This document shows positions 1 to 8,587 of a DNA stretch of 64,000 nt, piece after piece (positions within the stretch are counted from its first letter, which is position 1; the number at the start of each line of letters is the position of its first letter). The notes beneath the pieces are model-generated. The model did not search any database. It saw nothing but the letters and a program-made list of their open reading frames with translations, and was not told where the DNA came from. Made by a program: the position numbers and the translations under genes. The stretch spans positions 1,860,001 to 1,924,000 of the forward strand of contig NZ_CP025227.1 in the NCBI RefSeq assembly GCF_004010955.1. The letters run 5' to 3'. The stretch comes from Actinomyces wuliandei. Lineage in GTDB: Bacteria; Actinomycetota; Actinomycetes; Actinomycetales; Actinomycetaceae.

Positions 1-106
1 ACCCGTTGCGGCTGGTACAGCCCGCCGTCATCCGGCTCAAACCTGTAGGGGCAGACTGAGCCGACCACTGCTCCAGCGGGCCTGGCAGCCCCGGCGGGCA
101 ACCGGG

Positions 107-1156
107 TCAGGCCCGGGGGAAGGCCTGCTCGTAGACAGCGCGCAGGCGTTCGGCGGAGACGTGCGTGTAGCGCTGGGTGGTCGCCAGGGAGGAGTGCCCC
201 AGGATCTCCTGGACGCTGCGCAGGTCCGCGCCGCCGGACAGGACGTGGGTGGCTGCGGAGTGCCGCAGGCCGTGGGGGCCGAGGTCGGGGACCTGGGCTG
301 CCGCGCACAGGCGGTGGACCACCTGCCGCACGACCCGAGGGTCGATACGACGCCCGCGTGCCCCCAGGAAGAGCGCCTGGCCAGCATCCGTGCCCGCTAG
401 CTGCGGGCGGGTGCCCAGCCACCGGTCCAGGGCGCGCGCGGCGGGGACGCCGTAGGGGACGACCCGCTCCTTGTCCCCCTTTCCCAGCACTCTCAGCGTG
501 CGGGCGCTGCGGTCAAGGTCAGCAGCGTCCAGACCGCAGAGCTCTGAGACCCGCACCCCGGTGGCGTAGAGGGTCTCGACCAGCGCCAGGTCCCGCACGG
601 CCAGAGGGTCCTCCTGACAGGCAAGCTCGGCTGCGGTCGCAAGCAAGCGACCGGCCTGCTGCGTGGTCAGGACACCGGGGAGGCGGTTGTCGGGCCGTGG
701 GGAGCGCAGCCGGGCGGCCACGTCAGCGGGGATCAGGCCCAGCCCGTGCGCCCACGACGAGAAGGCTCTGGCCGCCGCCGCCCGCCGGGCCAGCGTCGCC
801 CGCGAGCGACCCGAGGCGGCCTGCTCCGCCAGCCAGGCGCGCAGGTCAGTCAGGCCCAGGCTGGCCAGCACCGGCCCGACCGGCTCCTCATCCCCGGGTC
901 CTACGCCGAGGAAGCCGAGGAGGTCGCGCAGGTCGGCGGCGTAGGCTCGCACGGTGTGCTCGGAGAGGCCTCGCTGGAGGCTCAGGTGGCGCAGCCACCC
1001 CGCAACCAGGCTGCCACGTGTGAATGAGCCTGGGGAGCGCCCCGGGTCACCTGGAGCCTCGCGACGCTCCCCCGTGCTCCCCGACGGTATACCGCGCCCC
1101 TGGGGAGCAGCACTGGACAGAGAGCCGGGCGCAGGTCTGGATGCAGGGACGGACAC
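107..1156 (-). CDS. xerC: Site-specific tyrosine recombinase XerC
   Basis: Tyrosine recombinase of 349 residues. It has an N-terminal SAM-like core-binding domain (about 48-140) and a C-terminal catalytic domain. All catalytic residues are visible: Arg202 in ATGVRVSEL, Lys226 in GKGDKE, His295 and Arg298 in HGLRHS, His321 in LGHSSL and the nucleophile Tyr330. XerC with XerD resolves chromosome dimers at dif. The first roughly 45 residues exceed the usual 295-310 aa and are Pro/Ser/Gly rich. The GTG at 1156 has no clear Shine-Dalgarno but is the only in-frame start before the conserved region. It closes the dprA-side housekeeping run, 156 bp after dprA. XerC rather than XerD is inferred from this neighbourhood. 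Confidence 0.9.
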   Translation of the reverse strand: MSVPASRPAPGSLSSAAPQGRGIPSGSTGERREAPGDPGRSPGSFTRGSLVAGWLRHLSLQRGLSEHTVRAYAADLRDLLGFLGVGPGDEEPVGPVLASLGLTDLRAWLAEQAASGRSRATLARRAAAARAFSSWAHGLGLIPADVAARLRSPRPDNRLPGVLTTQQAGRLLATAAELACQEDPLAVRDLALVETLYATGVRVSELCGLDAADLDRSARTLRVLGKGDKERVVPYGVPAARALDRWLGTRPQLAGTDAGQALFLGARGRRIDPRVVRQVVHRLCAAAQVPDLGPHGLRHSAATHVLSGGADLRSVQEILGHSSLATTQRYTHVSAERLRAVYEQAFPRA

Positions 1157-1312
1157 GGGCCCAGGCTAGGACCACGGAGCCCATAGACTCCCAGGGCGCG
1201 CCAACCAGGAGCCCCGGGACACGCCGCCTCCTGGCACTCACGGTTCACTGCCCTTGGCACCAGCCGAGCCCCCTGGGCACGGCTGGCACGCAGCGGACCG
1301 CAGCAGACACCG

Positions 1313-2563
1313 TCAGGCACGCGCCGACCGGCGTCGTCGCCACCGGCTACCGACCCGCTCCACCCGTCCGGCCAGCTCCAGGACCCCCAGCGCCGCCGTG
1401 GTCTCACGGGGTGAGAGCCCGCAGGCACGCACAACCGCCTCGGTGGAGGCCGAGGAGCGGGCAGGCAGTGAGTCGAGGACCACAGCGCTGGCATGGTCGA
1501 GGCCGTCCAGCAGCCGACTGCTGCCCAGGGAGTGCTCAGCCTCCTTGAGCCCGTCGGGGTCCACCGTCCCCAGCGGGCACGCCAGCTCCAGGACGTCATC
1601 GGTGTCGGTCACGCACACGGCACCGTTGCGCAGGAGCCGGTGGCACCCGACCGAGGCCATGGAGGTAACCGGACCGGGAACGGCACCGACAGGACGCCCC
1701 AGGTCCTGGGCGTGGCGGGCCGTCGACAGCGCCCCGGAGCGCCAGGCTGCCTCGACGACCACCGTGGCCCGGGACATGGCGGCGATCAGCCGGTTGCGGG
1801 TGAGGAAGCGGTGCCGGGCCGGGGCGCGCCCTGGGGGGACCTCGGCCACGAGGGCGCCGGAGGCGACGACCGCCCGCAGCAGGTTGGCGTGAGCAGGCGG
1901 GTAGAACCGGTCCACTCCCCCGGCGCTGACGGACAGGGTGGTGCCACAGCGCAGCGCGCCCCGGTGGGAGGCAGCGTCGATCCCGAAGGCCCCGCCGGAG
2001 ACAACGACGACGCCTCGACGAGCCAGCCCGGCAGCCAGGTCGGAGGCGACCTGCTCCCCGTAGCGTGTCGCTGCGCGCGCACCGACCACCGCGACAGCAC
2101 CCGGGCCTTCCGGGAGGTCCGCGTCCCCACCTGTGCCACCGACCATGACGGCAGGGTCCCCACGCACCCACAGGCAGAACGGTGGCTGCTCCAGGTCGTC
2201 CAGCCCCGCTGGCCACCACCGCTGCCCCGGAAGGACCAGGTGCCCGCCCAGGCGCTCCAGGACGTCCAGCTCACGTCGTATGTCCAGGCCCTCCAGCCGC
2301 GGCGCCCACCGAGCCGTCGCCTGCGCCCACCTGGCTGCCGCTTCCGCCGGATCGCCTGGGGCGGGCAGGGGCGGGACGAGAGGCTCGCGTACCTGCCTGT
2401 CCTCGGTCAGCGCCGCCTCAAGCAGCCATCCCAAGGCCCGGCTGGGTCCCAGGGCTCCCACCAGGCGGGCGGCAGCGGGATCGGCAGGCTCAGCCAGGCG
2501 GGACCAGGTAGCCCGGGCCAGCCTGGTGTCGGTCACGTCATAGGGAAGCAGCCGGGCAGTCAC
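1313..2563 (-). CDS. dprA: DNA-processing protein DprA
   Basis: Rossmann-like DprA/Smf protein (416 aa), which loads RecA on incoming single-stranded DNA during transformation. The core shows VVGARAATRYG (about 159-169) and SGGAFGIDAASH (189-200), the DprA nucleotide-type signature. The C-terminal roughly 60 residues look like the DprA winged helix (about 350-410). Its GTG start overlaps the comM stop by four bases (GTGA), so translation is probably coupled. The yraN-comM-dprA-xerC order is common in Actinobacteria. An N-terminal SAM-like region precedes the core. Confidence 0.9.
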   Translation of the reverse strand: MTARLLPYDVTDTRLARATWSRLAEPADPAAARLVGALGPSRALGWLLEAALTEDRQVREPLVPPLPAPGDPAEAAARWAQATARWAPRLEGLDIRRELDVLERLGGHLVLPGQRWWPAGLDDLEQPPFCLWVRGDPAVMVGGTGGDADLPEGPGAVAVVGARAATRYGEQVASDLAAGLARRGVVVVSGGAFGIDAASHRGALRCGTTLSVSAGGVDRFYPPAHANLLRAVVASGALVAEVPPGRAPARHRFLTRNRLIAAMSRATVVVEAAWRSGALSTARHAQDLGRPVGAVPGPVTSMASVGCHRLLRNGAVCVTDTDDVLELACPLGTVDPDGLKEAEHSLGSSRLLDGLDHASAVVLDSLPARSSASTEAVVRACGLSPRETTAALGVLELAGRVERVGSRWRRRRSARA

Positions 2564-4137
2564 GGCCGCGCTCCCCGGGTACGCAGGGCCAGCGCGGTCC
2601 CCAGGTGCTTCGGGGAGGGCGTGTCAGCCCGGTCGAGGTCGGCCAGGGTCCACGCCAGGCGCAGGACCCGGTCCACCCCGCGCAGGGAGAGGTCCCCACG
2701 GTCCATCACCCGCATGAGTCCTCGTGACACCTCCGGGCTCAGACCACCCTCGGGACCACGCAGGTAGGACCCCGGCACCTCCGCGCTGACCTGCCACGGG
2801 GTGCCTGCCAGGCGGCGGGCCGCACGCTGACGCGCCCGGAGCACACGTCGGGCCACGAGGACGCTGGACTCCCCTGTCCTGGCGGCGGCTATCTCTGCCG
2901 CGCTGTGGGCAGCGACCTCCACCTGGATGTCCACCCGGTCCAGCAGCGGCCCGGACAGGCGGGAGAGGTAGCGGCGGCGCTGGAGGGAGGTGCAGGTGCA
3001 CTCCAGCCCCCTGCCGTCTCCCCTGCCGCAGGGGCAGGGGTTGGCCGCCAAGACCAGCTGGAAGCTCGCGGGGAAGGAGGCCCGACCACCGACACGGTCG
3101 ATGGTGACGGTTCCCGACTCCAGGGGCTGACGCAGGCTGTCCAGCACGCCGGGGCTGAACTCGGGGGCCTCGTCCAGGAAGAGGACGCCCCGGTGCGCTA
3201 GTGAGATCTCGCCGGGGCGGGGCATGCCTGTGCCCCCACCGACCATCGCCGCCCGTGTCGCCGAGTGGTGCGGGGCGCGCAGAGGCGGGTCACTCATGAG
3301 ACCTGACTCCGGGCTGAACACACCAGCCACGGAGTGGATCGAGGTGACGGTGACCGCGTCCTCCTGTCGCAGTGGCGGCAGGATCGTGGGCAGGCGCTCG
3401 GCCAGCATCGTCTTGCCGGTACCCGGAGGGCCTGTCAGGAGCAGGTGGTGCCCACCCGCTGCGGCGACCTCCAGGGCGTGCCGGGCCTCCTCCTGCCCGA
3501 TGATGTCAGCCAGGTCCGGCTGCCGGGCAGGCGAGGGGGTCGCAGGTGCCCCAGACCGGCGGAAGGCGTGCTCGACCGAGCTGCTCACCAGGTGGGCTGC
3601 CCCCGCTGGCAGCACTCCTCCGTAGCGCTGGATCATCTCACCGAGATGGTCCACGGCCACGACCCGGGCTCCCGGGACCAGCCTGGCCTCGGCAGCCGCC
3701 CCCTGGGCCACGACAACCTCCTGCGCACCGGACTCCACGGCGGCGTGCACGGCGGGAAGCACCCCACGCACCGGGTGCACCGTCCCGTCCAGGCCGAGCT
3801 CGCCGATATAGACCGTGCGGCTCAGCATCTCCGAGGCGTCGCTGGTGAGCCGCCCACGGGCTCCCAGGACCGCCAGGGCCAGGGCCAGGTCCAGGCTGCT
3901 GCCCGACTTGGGCAGGTCCGCCGGGGAGAGGCTGAGCGTCAGCCGCTGCTCGCCCCAGGCCAGGCCACAGGTGCTCAGCGCCGCCCTGACACGCTCCCGG
4001 GACTCCCTGACCGCGGTGTCGGGCAGCCCGACCAGGGTGAAGCCCGGCAGGCCCTGGGTCGCATGGGCCTCAACCTCCACCAGGTGCCCGCTGAGCCCGG
4101 TCAGGGTCACCGCCAGCGTCCTGGCCAGGCCTGTCAC
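2560..4137 (-). CDS. comM: ComM/YifB-family AAA+ ATPase (magnesium chelatase-like)
   Basis: A 525-residue protein of the YifB/ComM family. The N-terminal ChlI-like (Lon-protease-fold) domain covers about 1-190. The AAA+ domain has Walker A GPPGTGKT at 236-243 and Walker B VLFLDEAPE near 318-326. A C-terminal Mg-chelatase lid domain follows. ComM homologues are hexameric helicases that promote branch migration in natural transformation, which fits the adjacent dprA. The length is typical. The GTG start overlaps yraN by four bases, and the 3' end overlaps dprA by four. Confidence 0.9.
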   Translation of the reverse strand: MTGLARTLAVTLTGLSGHLVEVEAHATQGLPGFTLVGLPDTAVRESRERVRAALSTCGLAWGEQRLTLSLSPADLPKSGSSLDLALALAVLGARGRLTSDASEMLSRTVYIGELGLDGTVHPVRGVLPAVHAAVESGAQEVVVAQGAAAEARLVPGARVVAVDHLGEMIQRYGGVLPAGAAHLVSSSVEHAFRRSGAPATPSPARQPDLADIIGQEEARHALEVAAAGGHHLLLTGPPGTGKTMLAERLPTILPPLRQEDAVTVTSIHSVAGVFSPESGLMSDPPLRAPHHSATRAAMVGGGTGMPRPGEISLAHRGVLFLDEAPEFSPGVLDSLRQPLESGTVTIDRVGGRASFPASFQLVLAANPCPCGRGDGRGLECTCTSLQRRRYLSRLSGPLLDRVDIQVEVAAHSAAEIAAARTGESSVLVARRVLRARQRAARRLAGTPWQVSAEVPGSYLRGPEGGLSPEVSRGLMRVMDRGDLSLRGVDRVLRLAWTLADLDRADTPSPKHLGTALALRTRGARP

Positions 4138-4796
4138 AGTGCCACCCCCCGGTGGTGGCGCAGGAGCGCAGGCCGCCGGGAACGCAGCAGGACTGAGACG
4201 ACGTCAATGCGTGTCCCGCCGTGGACGACACGATGGGTGGCCACCCACAGCGCCGCCAGGCTGCGTATCCTGGCGATCTTCCTCGCCCCCACGGCCTCGG
4301 CCGGGCAGCCACGGCCCAGGGAGGTGCGGGTCTTGACCTCGACGACGACCAGGACCGGTCGCTGTCGGGCGGCGTCACCGCGTCCCTGGGCGGCCTGCTC
4401 CTGCCCCGACGCAGGCCCCGGGTCGAGCGCGATGACGTCGAGCTCACCGCGCCTGCCGGTCGTCGGCCGCCAGTTGCGCTCCAGCACCTGCCACCCGGCG
4501 TCCTCCAGGTAGCGGGCGACCAGGTCCTCACCACGGCGTCCCACCTCAGCACTGTGGCCAGCACTGTGGCCAGCAGCGTCGTCGGCACCGTCGTCTGCGC
4601 TGTAACCGATGCTGTGGTGCAGAACCGGTGTCGGGCTGTGCTCTTCTTCTCCCTCCGCCCTCTCCTGCGGACGACGGACAGTGGTACGTGCTCCCACGGC
4701 AGCCTCCCTCCCTGAGTGGCCTGAGCATGGCCCACGGCGCAGGCAGCAGGTACAGGCGAGCCCGGCGCCTTGTGGACCGCAGTCCCACACAGGCAC
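4134..4796 (-). CDS. YraN/UPF0102 family endonuclease-like protein
   Basis: UPF0102 protein with the PD-(D/E)xK-like core: RRGELDVIALD followed by VVVEVKTRTS, and an upstream GRRGEDLVARYLE helix. The biochemical role of the family is not settled. The longest frame gives 220 aa from a GTG at 4796, but conserved sequence starts only near residue 85. The first 80 residues are low complexity and include a tandem AGHSAGHS from a direct DNA repeat near 4550-4575, so the true start may lie downstream. There is an extra acidic/Gln loop between the two catalytic strands. It overlaps comM by four bases. Confidence 0.8.
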   Translation of the reverse strand: MPVWDCGPQGAGLACTCCLRRGPCSGHSGREAAVGARTTVRRPQERAEGEEEHSPTPVLHHSIGYSADDGADDAAGHSAGHSAEVGRRGEDLVARYLEDAGWQVLERNWRPTTGRRGELDVIALDPGPASGQEQAAQGRGDAARQRPVLVVVEVKTRTSLGRGCPAEAVGARKIARIRSLAALWVATHRVVHGGTRIDVVSVLLRSRRPALLRHHRGVAL

Positions 4797-4873
4797 CTGT
4801 GGTGACCGGGCAGGCTCAGGGAGCGCAGGTGCAGGATTCGGGAGAGCCAGTCACCGGCCTGTCCCGGACAGCC

Positions 4874-5179
4874 TCAGGAGGGGATATCCATCTCCAGCTT
4901 GGTCAGCTCCTCGACGTTGACGTCCTTGAAGGTGACGACGTGGACGGACTTGACAAATCGGGAGGCCCGGTAGATGTCCCACACCCAGGCGTCCTCCAGG
5001 GCCAGCTCGAAGAAGACCTCGCCACCGTTGCCACGGACCTGGACGTCAACAGCGTTGGCCAGGTAGAAGCGGCGCTCGGTCTCCACCACGTAGGAGAACA
5101 GGGAGACGACGTCGCGGTACTCCCGGTACAGGGCCAGCTCCAGCTCGTTCTCATATGCCTCAAGGTCGTCGGCGCTCAC
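4874..5179 (-). CDS. DUF2469 family protein
   Basis: A 101-residue DUF2469 protein, a small actinobacterial family that almost always follows rnhB. I chose the GTG at 5179 because it gives SADDLEAYENELELALYREY, which matches the usual N-terminus. A longer frame reaches 5272 but its extra 31 residues are Pro-rich and overlap rnhB. The body is rich in aromatic and acidic residues with no catalytic motif. The function is unknown. Confidence 0.85.
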   Translation of the reverse strand: MSADDLEAYENELELALYREYRDVVSLFSYVVETERRFYLANAVDVQVRGNGGEVFFELALEDAWVWDIYRASRFVKSVHVVTFKDVNVEELTKLEMDIPS

Positions 5180-5258
5180 CAGGCCATCATGCCCGACCGG
5201 TGGGCACAGCGGGCGCGGTCGGCCAGGCGAGTCGGTCGGGACTGCCCGCACCCCGAGG

Positions 5259-6074
5259 TCAGGACTGGGCACCGCTCAGCCCTGGCAGGCGCCAGCTGCG
5301 GCGGTGGTACTCGCTGGCCCCCAGCCGACCCAGCGCCTCCACGTGGGCTGCCGAGGCGTAGCCCTTGTTCGAGGCCCAGCCGTACCCGGGGTCCTCCAGG
5401 TCTGTCATCACCACGTCGCGCTCTACCTTGGCCAGGACGCTGGCTGCCGCGACGACGGCGCAGGTGGCGTCAGCCCTGGCACGCAGGTGCACGCGCGGAG
5501 CCTGCCAGCCCGGCCCGCGAGCCTGGTCGAGGTCGGTGTGAAGGTCCGTGTGGAAGGCGCTGTGGAGGTCAGTAGTCTCCCTGCGGGCAGCGGGCCTGAG
5601 CCCGCTGAGGAGGTCGGGGGGCTCGGTAGTGGCCCCGAGAGAGGCCTGGAGGCTCTGGGGATCCTGAGGACGCAGCCAGTCCGAGACCCCGTCGAGGATG
5701 AGCGCCTCCGGGGCGTGCCCGCGGGCGGAGACCTCCGCCAGCGCCCGCAGGCCCGCCAGCCGCAAGGCACCGGTGATCCCGTAGACGTCGATCTCAGCGG
5801 GGGTGGCGTGAGCCACGGCCCAGTCCTCCAGCCACTGGTGCAGGGGCTCGACCAGCGCCTGGCGCCTGGGCGCGCTCAGCTGCTTGGAGTCGGCCAGCCC
5901 CTGCGGGAAGGCATCAGGGGTCCCCCGGGAGACGATGGCCACACCGACGCTGACAGGCCCGGCCAGTGCGCCCCTGCCGACCTCGTCGACACCGCCCACC
6001 AGGGCCACGTCCACCAGCAGGTCACTCTCCAGGTCTCGGTCAGGCCGCATCCTGCCCCTTGCCGCAGGTGTCAC
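5259..6074 (-). CDS. rnhB: Ribonuclease HII
   Basis: RNase HII (271 aa) cleaves RNA in RNA/DNA hybrids and starts ribonucleotide excision. The active-site motif GVDEVGRGALAGP supplies Asp and Glu. The further acidic residues are in LILDGVSDW and in KVERDVVM, next to the conserved DATCAVVAAASVLAKVE segment. A roughly 50-residue insertion between these strands contains a TDLH-type repeat (TDLHSAFHTDLHTDLD) not present in shorter homologues. The GTG start overlaps lepB by four bases. DUF2469 follows after 79 bp. Confidence 0.93.
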   Translation of the reverse strand: MTPAARGRMRPDRDLESDLLVDVALVGGVDEVGRGALAGPVSVGVAIVSRGTPDAFPQGLADSKQLSAPRRQALVEPLHQWLEDWAVAHATPAEIDVYGITGALRLAGLRALAEVSARGHAPEALILDGVSDWLRPQDPQSLQASLGATTEPPDLLSGLRPAARRETTDLHSAFHTDLHTDLDQARGPGWQAPRVHLRARADATCAVVAAASVLAKVERDVVMTDLEDPGYGWASNKGYASAAHVEALGRLGASEYHRRSWRLPGLSGAQS

Positions 6075-6931
6075 TGGCCCTCCCCGGAGGCTACCGTCGG
6101 CTGGGGAGACCGGGAGGGCCCAGGAACGTCAGCAAAGACGCTGCGCCCCTCGTCAAGGCTCTCCCAGCGCTCCAGAGGCCAGATGACGTACCTGGCCACG
6201 CCGACGATGCTCGCCTGCGGCACGAAGCCTGCGTGCTCCTTGTCCTGGTGGTAGCGGGAGTCTGCTGAGTTGGAGCGGTTGTCCCCCATGACCCACACGT
6301 GCCCCTCCGGCACGGTCACGTCGAAGGCGGTCAGCGAGGCCAGCTCGCCCTCCTTGAGGTAGGTCTCCTCCAGGACGGTCCCGTTGACGGTGAGGACGCC
6401 CTGCCCGTCAGAGACGACGTGGTCGCCGCCCACGCCGATGACACGCTTGATGAGGTGGTGGCCCGTGTCCTGGGGCAGCAGGCGCAGGGCGACCAGCACC
6501 TCCTGGAGGACTCTGCGCAGGCCCGTGGGCCCAGTGACGTCGAGCCAGCCGCCCGGATCGGTAAAGACAATGACGTCACCACGCTCGACCTGTCCCGAGT
6601 CGTACATGGTCACCGCCACCTGGTCCCCGACACCGAGGGTGTCCTCCATGGACGCTGAGGGGATCGTGTACGTCTGGAGGACAAAGGTCTTGAACAGGGC
6701 CGTCACCAGGAGGACGGTGACGATGAGCCCCAGGCAGGCCACCGCGCGTGAGGAGCGCCGCCGCACCGGGACGATGACAGGAGCGGGACTACGACGTGGA
6801 GGGATAGACGGCGGCAGAGGCTGCCCGGCCACCCGCTGCTGGACACCGCCCTCGCGAGCCTCCTGGTCCTGGCCCTCGTGATCCTGGGCATCCTGCGACA
6901 GGCCCACGTCTCCCTCCCCCGCTGGCCTCAT
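6071..6931 (-). CDS. lepB: Signal peptidase I (first copy)
   Basis: Type I signal peptidase, 286 aa. The cytoplasmic N-terminal tail is about 60 residues, followed by one membrane helix (about 63-85). The catalytic Ser94 lies in PSASMEDTL and the general-base Lys162 in HLIKRVIGVGGD. The GDNRSNSADSRYH box and a short C-terminal tail follow. It cleaves Sec/Tat signal peptides outside the membrane. It is the first of two copies that flank rplS. The ATG at 6929-6931 sits at the edge of a strong hairpin, so a slightly downstream start is possible. Confidence 0.93.
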   Translation of the reverse strand: MRPAGEGDVGLSQDAQDHEGQDQEAREGGVQQRVAGQPLPPSIPPRRSPAPVIVPVRRRSSRAVACLGLIVTVLLVTALFKTFVLQTYTIPSASMEDTLGVGDQVAVTMYDSGQVERGDVIVFTDPGGWLDVTGPTGLRRVLQEVLVALRLLPQDTGHHLIKRVIGVGGDHVVSDGQGVLTVNGTVLEETYLKEGELASLTAFDVTVPEGHVWVMGDNRSNSADSRYHQDKEHAGFVPQASIVGVARYVIWPLERWESLDEGRSVFADVPGPSRSPQPTVASGEGQ

Positions 6932-6964
6932 GGTCCTGGCGGCGGGTGCCCGCCGCCAGGACCA
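6931..6964 (-). terminator. rplS terminator-like hairpin
   Basis: A 16-bp perfect inverted repeat (6931-6946 with 6949-6964) separated by two bases, directly after the rplS stop. There is no T-tract, as is common for actinobacterial hairpin terminators. Its distal arm reaches the lepB start codon, so it may also limit read-through or translation of lepB. Confidence 0.6.
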
Positions 6965-6970
6965 GAAAGG

Positions 6971-7318
6971 TCACGACTCGCGACGCTCCTTGATCTTGGC
7001 CGCCTTGCCGCGCAGGTTGCGCAGGTAGTAGAGCTTGGCACGACGGACGCGACCACGGGTGACGACCTCGATCTTGTCGATCGAGGGAGTGTGGAGGGGG
7101 AAGGTGCGCTCCACGCCCACACCGAAGGAGATCTTGCGGACGGTGAAGGTCTCGGAGACTCCCCCTCCCTGCCGGGCGATGACGACGCCCTGGAAGACCT
7201 GGACACGTGTCCGCGTGCCCTCAACCACCTTGACGTGCACCTTCAGGGTGTCACCCGGACGGAAGTCCGGAATGTCCCGGCGCAGGGACGCGGCGTCGAT
7301 CTCGTCGATCAGGTTCAT
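6971..7318 (-). CDS. rplS: 50S ribosomal protein L19
   Basis: L19 sits at the 30S-50S interface. The 115-residue length matches the family when the ATG at 7318 is used ([13 protein letters not shown]). The 20 extra residues of the longer frame are not L19-like. Conserved features are [31 protein letters not shown] and the C-terminal [20 protein letters not shown]. It lies between the two lepB genes and is followed by a strong hairpin. Confidence 0.95.
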   Translation of the reverse strand: MNLIDEIDAASLRRDIPDFRPGDTLKVHVKVVEGTRTRVQVFQGVVIARQGGGVSETFTVRKISFGVGVERTFPLHTPSIDKIEVVTRGRVRRAKLYYLRNLRGKAAKIKERRES

Positions 7319-7462
7319 TGCTTCCTCCACACCCATGCCGCTGGTCACGAGTGATTGCCTCAGCGGTCCGACCTCCACGAGGCCGACCGGTCTCCGACGC
7401 CCCGAGCCGCCTGAGTGCAGGCCTCCCCAGCGGCAGAGGCGCTACAGCGCACGAGAGCGTGC

Positions 7463-8587
7463 CTAAGTGTGCCACACGCTGGAGACCGCCAGGCGGGAAG
7501 ACCGTAGGGACGTGCCAGAGTTCACGCCCGAGTAGCACAGTTCGTCGGACCACAGCCCGCCCCTTGCGACCGCCGCCCCAGGTCCGGCCTGCACAGGCTG
7601 GCCCTGCGCCTGGTCCCCGGGCAGGGACGACGCCTGATGAGCCGGGACGGAGCGGAACACCTCCCTGCCCCCGCCCAGGCCTGTCCAGTGGGTGACCGGC
7701 CACTCCACCGCTTTGGCGACACCCACGACGTTGCTCAGGGGGACGAACCCCCCATGGGCGTCGTCGCGGTGGAGGCGCGAGTCGGCCGAGTTGGAGCGGT
7801 TGTCCCCCATGACCCACACGTGCCCCTGCGGCACGGTCACGTCGAAGGCGATCTCCGAGGCGGAGCGGCCAGGCTTGATGTAGGGCTCGTCGACCTCGAC
7901 GCCGTTGACGCTCAGGCTCCCCTGGCCGTCAGCGACGACCCGGTCCCCGGGCATGCCGATCACCCGCTTGATGAGGTGGTGCCCCGCGTCCTGGGGAAGG
8001 ACACGGATTGCCACCAGCACGTCCTGGACGACGCCCTGCAGCCCGGAGGGCTCAGTAACCTCCAACCACCCGTCGGGGTCGGTGAAGACCACGATGTCAC
8101 CGCGCTCGATGTCCTGCGAGTCGTACATGGTAACGACCACCCGGTCCCCCTCGGAGAGGGTGTTCTCCATGGAGCCGGAGGGGATGATGAAGGACTGGAG
8201 CACGAAGGTCCGGAACAGCGCCACCAGGAGCACCGCGACACCGACATAGAGCAGTGTCGAGCCCCACCGCAGCGCCAGGGCGCTGACGGACCGCACGGGC
8301 TCGTTGGTGCCCCCACGGCCTCTGCGGGCACCTGGTGCACCGTCCCGGCGTCGGCTGCTGGCCTCCACGTGCTTCACAGCGCCCGTCACGCCACCGTCCA
8401 CGTCACCGTCCACGCTGTCCTCCACCGCGTCTTCTCCTATCTCTTCCGTGGTCTCAGTGACGTTCTTCGTCGTGTCCTTCGTCGCCTCCGCTACAGCGCC
8501 CTGCGTCGTGCCCGCACCCTGCTCCTGCCTGCCCGCGAAGCTGCCGGGACACTCCCGGCCGCGACTGGCCGACATACCCTCGCTCAT
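7463..8587 (-). CDS. lepB: Signal peptidase I (second copy, long acidic N-tail)
   Basis: A second type I signal peptidase, 374 aa. It has a roughly 105-residue Thr/Glu/Asp-rich cytoplasmic tail, one membrane helix (about 108-130), catalytic Ser139 (PSGSMENTL) and Lys207 (HLIKRVIGMPGD), then GDNRSNSADSR. A roughly 60-residue C-terminal extension follows the catalytic fold. It is clearly paralogous to the copy at 6.1-6.9 kb and probably arose by tandem duplication around rplS. Division of labour, such as different substrates, is possible but not visible in the sequence. It overlaps trmD by four bases. Confidence 0.92.
   Translation of the reverse strand: MSEGMSASRGRECPGSFAGRQEQGAGTTQGAVAEATKDTTKNVTETTEEIGEDAVEDSVDGDVDGGVTGAVKHVEASSRRRDGAPGARRGRGGTNEPVRSVSALALRWGSTLLYVGVAVLLVALFRTFVLQSFIIPSGSMENTLSEGDRVVVTMYDSQDIERGDIVVFTDPDGWLEVTEPSGLQGVVQDVLVAIRVLPQDAGHHLIKRVIGMPGDRVVADGQGSLSVNGVEVDEPYIKPGRSASEIAFDVTVPQGHVWVMGDNRSNSADSRLHRDDAHGGFVPLSNVVGVAKAVEWPVTHWTGLGGGREVFRSVPAHQASSLPGDQAQGQPVQAGPGAAVARGGLWSDELCYSGVNSGTSLRSSRLAVSSVWHT

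Noticed and set aside
1..106. Possible tRNA in the first 106 bases
   Set aside because: No cloverleaf or conserved T-loop could be built; nothing else is evident there.
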